From Biomphalaria glabrata (lineage: Eukaryota; Mollusca; Gastropoda; Planorbidae): a stretch of DNA of 64,000 nucleotides. Position numbers and translations under genes: made by a program. Below, piece by piece: positions 31,690 through 48,965 of this stretch. The DNA lies in assembly GCF_947242115.1 (NCBI RefSeq), contig NC_074723.1:17573001-17637000 (forward strand), in the 5' to 3' direction. Under the pieces are notes generated by a model. The model was not told the DNA's origin. It was given only the letters and a program-made list of their open reading frames with translations, and did not search any database. Within the stretch, counting starts at the first letter, position 1; the number at the start of each line of letters is the position of its first letter.

Positions 31690-31855
31690 TTTCTATGGAA
31701 CCTTGACGCGTTTGCTACAAGACAATGACCCTTGAGGTCTGGCAGAAAATGTCTTCCTAAAGAGCTGGAGAACTGACAAAAATCCTCAGGGCATAACTTT
31801 GAGGCCCAAAGGGAAGCTACCACCGACGACAAGAGCAGGCGGTGAAACGTGAACT
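31690..31855 (+). mobile_element. Small remnant of the zinc-finger LINE end
   Basis: Blocks such as FEAQREATTDDKSRR match the same LINE segment as at 29690. It is badly decayed and 5'-truncated, and lies upstream of SLC17 gene B exon 1. Confidence 0.5.
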
Positions 31856-31859
31856 TCTA

Positions 31860-33220
31860 TCGACCCGTGCAGACGTAGGTCAAATGATGGTTTTCCTCAA
31901 ATTTCAAAATAAAAAAAAAACAATTGCACATTATGATAATTATGGACCACAGTGAGAATCGGAATGGAAAGAAAAACGGTAAGAAAGTTTCAAAACAAGT
32001 TACATATTAAAACAAGCAAAATACAAATAAAGATACTATAATAAAAAAACTTGTATTAAGCGTAGTTGTATCTATCAGTATTATCCACAAATCATCACAA
32101 TTGTTTTTTTTTTTTTAATTAAGCTTCGAGTGTTGTTATTGACAATGAATATTTGTGGACAGTTTGAACATGATCCGAGTGTGGAAGATATTTGCCAGAC
32201 AGATGGAATAACATGTGACATAAGTTTGGTCATTTAAAGCCCGGAACACTTCAAGTAATTACAAACCAGTTTTAACATTTCAATGAAAAGACGAGAAGCA
32301 AGAGCTCGTTAACCACATACACAAATACACATACATACATTTCATTCACATTTTTAGATCTACATACTAACACATTTCACACAAACACACATACACACAT
32401 ACCATACAGCTTGGGCCCCCACTTGCCTGGGTGCAAACCAACCTTTATGTTATTTTCAAGAAAAATGCATTGCCTTATGTTGATTACCATGGGCTCCGTA
32501 TCTCAAAGCTAAGGACATCATGCTGGTGTCTGTCGTTGGCTTAAAGCACCTGGATGCTAGTAAACAATTAAACCGATGTACCGGGATGCGTATTTTGTAA
32601 TTCTAAAACTTCAAACAACTTGAATACACTTCTTTTGTGAACAAAACTAAATAGAACTTTGAATACACAAGAGACAAATTCAATTTGAGATGAAATGAAA
32701 TAAACTTATATTTAAACAAATCTAGCTCACATCCTTACACTCTCATATCTTTAGATAGTCCCTTTTTCTCTTTACATCTAAATTACAACTAATCATCTCC
32801 TGTACTCATCATTCTGAACCGTACAGCCGCCAACTAATCGCCTTACATTTTATATTCCTCACCTAGAAAACACACACACTCTCCATAAAACTTTATCAAG
32901 TCTAAATCTGGTCCAGCGTGTTTCCCAGCTGTGTTTGTAGTGTCCCACGCAACTGTATTAATTATCTAATAGATTATTTATAGATCTACGCGTAAATTTA
33001 TTCCTTCGTAAATGCTAGAAGATAAACTAAAACCGATATTTTTTAGTTTTTCAGAACAATTTGAAAATAGATCTTCTTCTGAGGCTATACTTTTAGAGTT
33101 TAGTAGAATTAGCTCTAACTAGATCTTCCTTTACTAAACTAGACCCTTAGTAGATACAGGTTATGACAACTAACGTCGTAGAAATAGTTGATGCATAAAA
33201 CATTCCTAAGTAGATTATTG
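31860..33220. other. Upstream region of SLC17 gene B, nothing recognised
   Basis: AT-rich DNA with acacat-type repeats around 32310-32400. No exon or known repeat was recognised; the SLC17 gene B promoter may lie between 30530 and 31250. Confidence 0.5.
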
Positions 33221-33224
33221 TCAC

Positions 33225-33395
33225 CTGTCAGAGGATGGTACCACTGCAGATTTGACATATCAGCAGATAGATCCTCAGTGGACACTATTGGGGCATTTCA
33301 ATATAACTGGCTTCCTCCTAAAGAAAACTCGACCCTGGCAGTGTCATAGAATGAGTATTAGCTTATTTCTATCGTAATAATAAAATTAATAATAA
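33225..33395 (+). mobile_element. LINE 3' UTR fragment (same family as 39735)
   Basis: Only the 3' non-coding end is left (cacctgtcagaggatggtac; gaaaactcgaccctggcagt; gaatgagtattagc), matching 15960-16100 and 40260-40330. Confidence 0.6.
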
Positions 33396-33484
33396 GCCCT
33401 GTCTTCGAGTCCAAACATTAAGGAAGAGTGGAGTATTTTATGTTGCCATGAAGTCCTTGTCTTAATGTATTATTACATACTTTA

Positions 33485-33775
33485 CTTAAAAAAAGACGAT
33501 AATTACGTTCTACGCATTTCATGTATCAATCTAGTCATGCATGTTAATCAAAAACTTAAACTCTACAAAGTTGATGGTTTTCCTGGCTGATTCGTGCAAC
33601 CCATTACATTCTCTAATGAAGGCTAATGGCACTAGGGAAGAAGGAGCACTTGCATGAATTTGTTCTAGCGCATGGATTAAAAAATGTGCCTCTATCTTTG
33701 TGTCTTTCTGAGTATTTCATTAGGTTTTGTGTTTTTATTTAAAGTTATGGTTTAGTGTTTGATGTATTATGGCTG
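33485..33775 (-). mobile_element. CR1/L2-like LINE 3' fragment
   Basis: This matches 58980-59235 (aaagacgataattacgttct; gaagaaggagcacttgcatg; gtgtctttctgagtatttca). Only the last part of the reverse transcriptase frame and the 3' end are present. Confidence 0.7.
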
Positions 33776-34289
33776 TTATTACATATTTTGCCACATCCAG
33801 CGCAGACATAACCCTTGCCTGACGTTGGTGGATGCAGGTTCTCTTTTTTGCCGTCTACGTCTCTCCTAGTCCTAGGCAGTAGCAACTAAATCCATTCAGG
33901 ACCATTCTAGATCTATATTTGATTAGTAGCCTACCTGAATGAGGAATAATATTAATAAATAGTGCAGTTCAACTTATGCTCTTGGGACAAGATGTAGCCA
34001 ACATCTTTGATGCTGTAGCACAAGATATCTAGACCTAGATCTAATCTAGAAGGTGCACTTTTTAATAAACTTAAATTACTTACTAGGATCTAGATCTATT
34101 CTAGATTTTCTACATTGAAAATTAAGAAAATACAATTATAAAATGCACTAAAAATCTTTAAAACTTTATAACGGAAATTTCCTGATCTAGAAGCGTCGTG
34201 GATATTATTTCAAATTACACAAGAAAAAGTTGAGAAAAAAAACAAGAAAATATTTTTTTTTAAAAAGGGGTTATATTAAGTATAGTTAT

Positions 34290-34885
34290 ATCAATCAGTC
34301 ATGTCATTTAATTTATAATAGATATAGACTAGCAATAATAATTCTATGCGATTAGGAATATTTTTACCGATTGTTTTTGTTTAGCGTAATTTCATGCTTT
34401 TGGTTTTCTCATTACGCTATGATCCTATCACTTATCTGGACCAGTTGGGACAAAAAAAGAGGGGGGGGGGAAGGGGTATATGAGTGATTGTTACCTTGAT
34501 CGTTTTTGAAGTGCATTTATTAGATCAATAAAAACCGTTCAACGACCTGAATTTGAGCTCGAGGGATCAAGCCTCCTCATGCCAACACACTAACCACTGT
34601 GCATGGGAAACAAAAGGTTTCATAGTTATCTATTGTTAGTTTTAAACTTTAAAGCGGCGAACTATTTCTATCTACAAAGTTTAAAGTGGACTAATTCAAC
34701 TTATACCACCTCATCAGTCAAGTACAATTTCTTTTCCTTTTTTCGCTACCAAATAAAATAAATAATTACCAATAGTTAATTAACTAATTGACTTTTTTTT
34801 ATTGATTGTAGATTTGTCAAGTGAAAATTTTAGCTTGATCCAAGATTGGGTGTCGAAGAAATAACGTGTACAAACATTTTACCAG
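34290..34885 (+). repeat. Dispersed repeat, inverted partner of 26060-26470
   Basis: The segment tgcgattaggaatattttta to gatcctatcacttatctgga is found inverted at 26330-26450, and the flanks also match. A tRNA-like box (gagggatcaagcctcctcat, inverted) and a tail tagcttgatccaagattggg suggest a composite SINE. Tail-like pieces also occur at 28430-28480, 43995-44040 and 51950-52060. Confidence 0.6.
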
Positions 34886-35416
34886 ACAGAATGACTTCAT
34901 ATATAGTCTTGGCATAGATCTAGTTCCGTGATCAGCCTATTTCATTCAAGTTTTTGAAACTATAAATAGATTTAAAAGACAAGCCATTAAAAAAATCACA
35001 AAATAATTCCCAGCAATGTTCATAAAAGGCGGTAAAACTATACGTTTGTGGTGTATCCGGTGTATGAAACAAAAAACGTTACTGTTTTTTTTTTTATTTT
35101 CAAATTTATGATAATTTTCATTTTTTTTTTTTTTTTGGAATGCAGAATCATATAGGCCCCTATTTATATGATCTTAATTGTAATCAACGGGGGTATCCGG
35201 TGGATAGACCTAACAGAAATATAAATGTAAAAATAATAATAACAAAAGTGTGACTGGTTACATCTTGTCTTGAGTCTAGATTTATTGTATCAGCTTCGAC
35301 TGCACTCCTCATTTTGTATCTTTGTTAGTTACAAAAAGTATTAGGCTATCTATTCTTTGGTCCAATTTGTGTATGTGTGTAGGGCTGGTTCTATGTCAAA
35401 ATTGTAGACTTCCAAT

Positions 35417-40908
<5,492 letters not shown>

Positions 40909-40972
40909 ACATAAATTAATGTCTGTTTTGGTCCATATATCATCAAGCTGAAACAAATTATGTAAAATATGG

Positions 40973-41105
40973 CTTTTCTCCTCATACTACTAGCCATTGT
41001 CAGTCTTATCATATTCGTTAGATACATACAACTGCCACATTTCATAAAGGCATACATAAACACTTTTTTATACTTACCATTGATTGTCACACTATACAGC
41101 TAAAT
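40973..41105 (+). pseudogene. Partial duplicate of the TNFR-like gene's last segment
   Basis: Just after the gene, actagccattgtcagtctta tcatattcgttagatac repeats the end of exon 2 (ttggcccttgtcacaattgt catatttattagataaac). It covers only the end of the membrane segment and the following bases. Confidence 0.5.
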
Positions 41106-41764
41106 TATATGTCGTGATGGTCACACTATACTCTAGCTCGTGACGGATCTGCCACATATATTTAATAAAATTGAATGTAGTTTGTCTTCGGAGAAATATA
41201 TACGCAGTGCACTATTTTATCTTAAGCAAACCTGATCCCATATAGTAATATATATATATATATATTTCGTTGTTCAAATTGTTAGCTGTCAATAATCTGT
41301 TTTGTCTCCTGTAATAATCTAGCTTGTACTGATATTTAATGTACTATTTGCTACATTAATATTTATTATGTAGTGTTGAATTATTTGTGAAAGGAATGTA
41401 GCATACAGTAATATAAAAACAACAACTAGACTACACCTATTAATTCACAACTATCCCAATATTTAGTCATAAGTTTATGTGTAACTTATTATGTGCTTAC
41501 GACTTGACCAACAGTGTCCCTGTGAGTTGGTGTGCAGCCTACTCATTTTACTTTTCTTGTTCTAATTATTAATGATTTTTATTTCTAGAAACAATGTGTT
41601 TTTTTAAACAAATAAAAATATTTTTCTAAAACTGCACAATCGTTTAAAAAATGTTTTCTTATTAAAAAGTTTCTATTGAATAATTTCAGGCGCCTGGATC
41701 ATTGCGAATAAAAAAAATCGTAGACTTACTATTGCGGATAAATATATATAATCGTATCTTATAT

Positions 41765-42030
41765 ATTACAGATGTTACTTCAAAAAACAAAGAAGATAAT
41801 TACGTCCTACGCATTTTATGTGTCAATCTTAATGTTAATCAATAACTTAAACTCTGCCAAATTGTTGGTTTTCCTGGCTGATTCAGGCAACCCATTTCAT
41901 TTTCTATTGGCACTAAGGGAGAAGGAGCACTTGTATGAATTTGCTCTAGCGTATGTAATAGGAAATGGGCCTCTATCCTTGTGTCTTTCTGAGTATTTTG
42001 TTAGGTTTTGTTTTTCTAAACAAGCCTACA
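41765..42030 (-). mobile_element. CR1/L2-like LINE 3' fragment
   Basis: This matches 58985-59225 on the same strand (gataattacgtcctacgcat; ttggttttcctggctgattc; cttgtgtctttctgagtatt). The plus-strand 90-residue open frame across it is the wrong strand and is not a gene. Confidence 0.72.
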
Positions 42031-42142
42031 CAGCTTGTGTATAATTAATAGACCTAATTTTTTTTTACACATCTAGGCCTATAGTAGGCTACTGTAGATA
42101 AATCAAATTGTCAACGAAGAGCCAATTACTGTGAATAACATT

Positions 42143-42357
<215 letters not shown>

Positions 42358-43179
42358 CGGTTATTCAAATATATATGACGCTATAGAAGACGTAGAAATA
42401 ATTGCAGACTCCATAATATCCACAGATTTCAAGACATGATAAATGAAACATTGACAGAAATCCAAGCCATCTTTTCCCTACCCCGCAACCTTCCCATTCC
42501 AACCAAATGTAAAGAGACCTCAAAAAGTCCACAAGGATGAGCAGTTTGCCTAAACAACAACCGTTTATGTCAACCCAGAATACACCACAATCAGAATACA
42601 CCACGCAGTTAAAAAGAATCAATTTAGATGAAACCAGAAACCGAGAAATACTCGTGGGAGAAGTGATATGGTGTGGTGGGGGGAGATGGAGGAGCTTTAT
42701 AAGAGGCTGTAGAACTGCGTGTCGTTGAGACTGGCAGGATTAGTTGTGTGAGACGTCCTCCGTGTCTTGAGAGAGTGAGCGCTGCTGTAGAAACCAAAAT
42801 GTAAGTTGTACATGTCTGTTTATTCATATCGTCTACTTAATCTTATAGTTAACGATTGTACTTAATTATTATGTCTTATCCCATTTTTCTAATTCTTTGA
42901 TCTATAGTGCCCTTTGCACTATTGACCTCGCTTTACAGCGCCACTTTAAATAAAAAAAAAAGAAACTTACTTAGGCTTATGTGTTGTTGTTGTTTTTGTC
43001 TGCTTTGTCAACATGCACACTGGAAAGATAGGAGAGAGAAGGGGGAAGGGAGAGAGCGTAAGAAGAGAGACAGGTAGGCTTAAAGGTGAAAGTGGCGGGG
43101 AAAAAAGAAAAGAAAAGAAACAAAAAAATAGTTATAATCGATGTAAAGAAAGCTCATTGTTTTACGTGCAAACTGTTGT

Positions 43180-43337
43180 ACCTGTTTCTGATGTGCCCTC
43201 AGATTTGAAGATAATTACAGCCTAGCCCAAACCTCTTGAAGGACGACGGGGGATGGCATTAGGCATGGTTCGAACCCATGACCATCGAGACCACCAAACG
43301 ACAGTCCATTATACCACACGACCAGGTAGCCCTCCTT
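43180..43337 (-). mobile_element. Second tRNA-derived SINE family
   Basis: Read inverted, the head is ggagggctacctggtcgtgt with the B box gggttcgaacc, and the body ends in ttatcttcaaatctgagggc. The body segment recurs at 3215-3260, 21150-21180 and 22570-22620 (gttccttcagagttgaagat). Confidence 0.72.
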
Positions 43338-43494
43338 TTAGTAGAAGAGGTAGCCTACGATACAACAACAAAATATAGGTAGCCTACACTTTGTAAATTC
43401 CATAGGGGTTTTCGTGAACAGAATCTACGTTTACGTAATACGAAAATACTAAGCTAAGCAAATTAAAAATTTAAGCTCCTACGCTTATAGCATT

Positions 43495-43640
43495 TAACTT
43501 TTTCTACATGTATACCATTGGCCAGTGTCATTATTATCATATTTGCTACATAAATACAACAGTCACATTTCATAAAAGCTAACCTCAATATATAGGCCTA
43601 TATATGCTCGCTATTATTGTCACATAATGAAATGTACACA
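43495..43640 (+). pseudogene. Second partial duplicate of the TNFR-like gene's last segment
   Basis: The stretch acatgtataccattggccag tgtcattattatcatatttg codes TCIPLASVIIIIFAT and a stop, against VIPLALVTIVIFIR and a stop in exon 2. It continues with aacagtcacatttcataaaa gc, which matches 41031-41052. The cysteine-rich part is absent. Confidence 0.5.
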
Positions 43641-44184
43641 GAAGTCGTAGGTCACAATTCAGGCTACCTATAGCAATGATTAACAGTGAGGGATCTTGCA
43701 ATAAGCCTTTAGAGTTCTTGGCATTGTTTATTGTCTTTTTATTTCATATATATCTCTTCAATATTCTCATTCTCTTTATTTTCATTAAAATAATTTGTAT
43801 AGTTATATTTCTATTATATCGTTCCAACATTTCCCAACATCGGTTTCTCTTCAATGTTTTTTAAAATGTATCTTATTTCTTAAACATTGTAAACGTGGGG
43901 TAAAAAATCCATTAAAGTATATAAAACAGATTATTGCGATTAACTTTGAGTACCGGGTATCCCTGTGTCTGATAAAAAGGTCTGTACACATTGTTTCTCT
44001 CTCACCCATCCTCGGATCAAGCTGAAACTATGCACTTGGCATAGACAAGACATGAATGAATAAAAAAAAAGTAAACCAATTAATCAATTAGATACTGGAA
44101 ATTAAATATTTTATTTGAATCCAACAAGGAAAATTGATTCTTCAGTATTAACAGATACGGTTAAATATATAGGGTTAAGTTCCC

Positions 44185-47100
44185 AAAAAAGGACATCCTT
44201 GTTGTACAAGGAGACTGTAATGCCAAAGTAGGAAGCGCCTCCTACCAAACCTGGAAAGGCACATGTGGAAGATACAGTAACCTCTCAACCAATGAACGAG
44301 GTCAACGACTATTAGAATTTGCGAAATACAACAATCTCTTACTGGCTAACACACTAGGATGCCACAAAAAATTGCCTATAACCACATGGCACAGTCCTAA
44401 CGGAGAACACCACAACCAGATCGACTATATCATGGTGCAACATCGTTTTAAGGCAAGCATCCATACGGCCAAAACAAGAAGTTTTCCTGGAGCTGACATT
44501 GGAAGCGACCATGACCTTGTTATGATGACCTTCAAATTACATCTAAAAAAGGTAACAAAACAAAGGACCTACCAGGATAAAATTTGACCTGGATAAGCTG
44601 AAAGACCCCCAAGTAGCTGCTATATTCGAGGCACAAGTAGGAGGACGCTTTGCAGCCCTTGGACTCCAATGACCAGGATATCTACACACAAGTCAATATG
44701 ATAAACACAGCAGTCACATACACAGCCCTGGAAATACTAGGGAAGCTCCGTCCGCCCAAAAAAACCTGGGTAACAGAGGATATACTCCAACTCTGTGACA
44801 AGCGACGGGAGCTTAAAGGGAAAAAGTTGTACGACCCAAAATATGTCCACGAATACAAAAGCGTCAACAAACGGATTAGAAAGGGAATTAAAGAAGCGAA
44901 GAAAAAGTGGATAGAGAATAAGTGTCAAGAAATTGAAAAGGGACTTAACAGGAATGAAAGTAAAAAAGCGTACCAACTAGTGATGGACCTCACTACCTCA
45001 AAGTATGGAAGAACTAACACAATACAAGATAAAAACAATAAATGTTAAACTGAGGAAAAAGATTTGATAAGAAGATGGACGGAATACTGTTTAGAGTTGT
45101 ATAACTTTGATTTCTCAAGAGATGCAGAGATACTAAATGTCCCGGCAGTATCCAACATAGACGACTATCCGATTCTTCGCTCGGAAATAGCATCAGCAGT
45201 AAATGCCCTGAAAAAGGGAAAATCGGCCGGAGTTGACAACATTCCTGGTGAACTTCTACAGGCGGAAGGAGAAACCATGATAAACGCACTCTATACGATT
45301 TGCAACAAAATCTGGCAATCAGTAGAAAGGCCCAGACCCTGGATTCAATAACTTATCACAACCCTTCCAAAGAAAGGCAATTTACAACTCTGTCAAAACT
45401 ATCGCACCATCAGCCTCATAAGCCATCCCAGCAAAGTACTGTTAAAAATCATATTAAACCGACTAAAACCGATAGCAGACAAAATCATATCAGAAGAACA
45501 AGCGGGTTTTAGACATGGTCGCAGCAAAACAGAAAAAAATCCTAAACCTCAGAATACTATGTGAAAAATATCTCCAACACCAAGAGAATCTTTTCCATGT
45601 CTTTATTGATTTCAAGAAAGCTTTCCATCGATTATGGCACGGGCCACTCAGGGCGACAATGGAAAAGTACAACATTAATAAAAACATAATTAAAGTTATC
45701 CAGAATCTCTACAAGGATGCCACCAGTGCGGTGTACTTCAACAATAATATTGGGGACTGGTTCAAACCACAGTTGGAGTACGACAAGGCTGCCTACTTTC
45801 ACCAACACTCTTCAATATCTTCCTTCAAAGGATAATGGAAGATGCTTTCGAAGGCTATGAAGGTACTGTAAGCATTGGAGGAAGAAGAGTTACTAACTTG
45901 CGCTTCGCAGATGACATTGATGGCCTAGCAGGGATAGAAGAAGAACTAGCTGACCTGGTGATGCGCATTGACAAGACTTCCGCAGCATATGGTATGCAAA
46001 TAAATGCAGAAAAAAAAATTTATGACCAATTGTCAACAGGGCTTTAAAAAAAGACATCAGTATTGGAGGCGAAAAGCTGACTAGTGTTAGAGGCTTCAAA
46101 TACCTCGGAGCTATTGTCTCAGATGAGAGAACGAAACCCGAACTATTGGCCCGAATCAGTGGCGTAACAAGATGCTTGTGGGCCCGGGTTCAAGAATATG
46201 TTGGTGGGCCCCTTACCCAGTGTGTGACAAAAATCTATAAGCCTGTATGTATCGATACATTTACCAAAAGACATTCCAATAAAACAATGTCTTTTCGTTT
46301 GATTCAGCTATTATTCCGTAGAACTAATAGTGCCTTAAAACCCAACAAAGAAATGTTTTAGTAGTTCTTTTTCCCATTATACAAATTTACATTCGAAATA
46401 CACAGCTATGATAAAACTTTTATCTAGTACTATGTCCATTTGTTAACAGTAAATAGGTTCAACATTTATTTACTAGAATTTCATTTCTCTAGCCTTCGAA
46501 TTGCAGTCAGAAACTTGTGTTCTTTCTAGTTCAATGGAAAGAACAGAATGTGAAGCCTACCTGATCTGTCTTATAGAACTTTTAAAATATTTTCTAAAAA
46601 TCGCAAACTTCAAGAATGACCGATCTGCTGAACAACCGTTACAAGCAAAGTGACTAGGGATTAACGACTGAAACAAGTTGACAGATTTTTTAAAAGAAAT
46701 CTGTAATCGATTAACAACGACAGCGATAGTTCTGTTACATTGATTTTGAAAGTCACCTCTGCATCTTGAATTTTCTCTTCACACTAGTCAGTGGGTATGC
46801 TCATCAATTTGTCTTTTAACTTTCCGCTATCGCGTGGAGCGAAAAACTGGATGAACAGCTTAAGTTAGAGCTAATTCATCCTCATTTCTTACCCTCTCAA
46901 AGCCAGTATAGATCTTCTCCAGTTGACACACTGTTTTATTGTTCTTGCTGTTCATATTACAATATTTTTTTAGACAATTTACAATTTTGCACTTGACAAA
47001 AAGCAGAACAATAACTTCGAATGTTTCTAATTTCCATTAAGATTATATGCGTTCATTTTCCTTTTGGTAACACAAAGAAAAATATAATAACATTTTTAGT

Positions 47101-48245
47101 ACATCAAGGTACGACATCCGAATCTCATTGAAAGACATCATTCCTTGATGACCGCTAGCAAAAAGCAATTTGTGAGTGTCATATAAACTAGGATTTCTCT
47201 ATTGCCCTATTGGATTCAGAAGCGCCCATAGTTTTGTACTAAGTCAAAAAAAAAACTTCTTGAACACTTGACAGAATCATTAAAGACAAATTTAAGTTGT
47301 GGTTAGCGCAGTGAACAAAATGCACAAGATGATGCATTTGCTGAAGCGATGCCTCAGGGTTATTGTACTGTCCACTCTTATGGGAAGCACCATCATAGCA
47401 TGGCCTCGCAATTTATTTAAAGTTGAATGGTCATTTTTTTTTTATCAATTGGAGTATTTGTTCTGTAGACTTCAGGTTCTCACAAATATGAAAATCTAGA
47501 AATGATTCTCTGGTTGGTATTCCGTCATGGGCAGTCACGAAAAAAAAAGGAGAAATGATGCTAGTCGGCTTTTACAAAAGTTGGCCTACAAGAGTGCCTT
47601 TTTTTTTACTTTGGTGTTACCCACAAGGGCTCTTGGGGGCTCATGTGGGCCCTTATTGGTCATGATCCATGGGCCTAAGAGCAATGAACGCCCTATGCGC
47701 CATTGTTGCTACTCCAAGGGCTGTGGGCCCCTAATGGTCGTGGGCCCGGTTTCATTGAACCCCTTCGCGCCATGGATGCTACGCCACTGGCCCGAATAGC
47801 ACAGTCCACAGCAGCCCTTTCAAAACGTAAAATAATATGGAAAGACAAAGGCTAAGCACTCGGCACCAAATTCAGAATGATGCTCTCCCTGGCCATGGCC
47901 ACATTTTTATATGCTTTTGAGTCTTGGAAGCTGACTGCAGAGCTAGAGAGGAGGATCCTAGCAATGGAATTGAGAAGGATCCTTGGTATCACGTTCAAAG
48001 ACCGCATCACAAAACCAGAGATTAGAGACAGGGGTACTGTAGCGATCAGACAGTACCAGGAAAAAGAAGAAGAGGCAGACAGAGAAAGCGATGGGAGGAC
48101 AACATATAAGAATGGACTTAATATTTGCAATTGCAATTGAAAGAGGTTCTAAACAAGGCAAAAGACAGGGTGGAATAGAAAAAGTCGGTCGACGAGTCTT
48201 GCTTGGTGCCCCAACAGTCCAACAGACAAGGGATAGGTAAAGGTA
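44185..48245 (+). mobile_element. Broken APE-type LINE (endonuclease and reverse transcriptase), split by a hAT
   Basis: The endonuclease part codes KDILVVQGDCNAKVGS to GADIGSDHDLVMMTFKLHL. The linker follows (44650-45048), then the reverse transcriptase with KGKSAGVDNIPGELLQ, EEQAGFRHGRSKTE, HVFIDFKKAFHRLWH and the catalytic block LRFADDIDGLAG. The 3' end (47798-48245) codes ELERRILAMELRRILGITFK and the QQSNRQGIG tail. Frames shift at about 44590, 45050, 45350, 45530 and 45780, so it is dead. The first catalytic residues of the endonuclease are absent, as the copy is truncated at its 5' end. The clade was not assigned. The insertion at 46157 is described separately. Confidence 0.9.
46157..47789. 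mobile_element. hAT element (Zaphod/ZMYM-like) inserted in a LINE
   Basis: The element is bounded by cagtggcgtaacaagatgc and the inverse of cagtggcgtagcatcc and flanked by exact gcccgaat copies at 46149-46156 and 47790-47797. Its 1633 bp carry only a decayed transposase on the minus strand, for example a TFKINVTELSLSLLIDYRFL segment near 46700, like hAT transposases that resemble ZMYM proteins. It interrupts the LINE at 44185-48245. Confidence 0.88.
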
Positions 48246-48589
48246 AAAAAAAGTCCCCTTACGTATTAGAGAAATAAGTCCTACATTATTGAAATATATA
48301 GTTGTAAATGTGGAGCTCTTCCCCGTAGATAAGCTCTTTTTTTCTTTGTAAAGTATGTTTTACTTGTTTTCATTCTTTTTTAACCAAGTTTACTTATCAG
48401 TCCTTTATACGTGTCAGTGATAACATTTCCTTTTTACCTTTCGCATATTTAGTATTTTACAAAACTTTAAAAAACAAGGATCTTGTTTTTCTACACCATT
48501 CGAACGAAACGCATCTCCTAACATGAACTTGGTATTTTTCACCTTTGAAAGTCTGATGTAATCTAATAAAAGTGACAAGATGAAATTAC

Positions 48590-48790
48590 TCGTAGTGGTC
48601 TAGATCTTTTAGACGCTCTATTAAAAATTAGAATTTTATCTAGAGATCTAGATCTGATTATTTTACTAGATTTTAAAACTAGATCTAGATCTACAATCTC
48701 TAGATCTATAATCTACTCTAGTAGATGAGATCTAATTCTAAATCTAGATCTAGAATCTAGATTCTAGATCTAGATTTATTTTAGATAGAT
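48590..48790. repeat. CTAGATCT-rich low-complexity stretch
   Basis: The motif tctagatctagatct recurs in many forms, overlapping BglII/XbaI-like palindromes. Related stretches lie at 49980-50050, 50920-51070 and through much of the window. No coding. Confidence 0.7.
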
Positions 48791-48965
48791 TGACATAGAT
48801 TACTTACTCAGACTTACTGAGTTTACTCACTCACTCACTGTTAATGATTAATGTTATCACTTTAAGTGACTGTAGTGTAGGCTGTCACTGTGTCTGTTAC
48901 TGTGTTACTTAACTTACTTTCAAAGTTACTCACTCAGATTCACTGTCACGAGTCACTCACGAGTG

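Noticed and set aside
41772-42044. Plus-strand 90-residue open frame
   Set aside because: It is antisense to a CR1/L2-like LINE end that recurs at 33485 and 58980.
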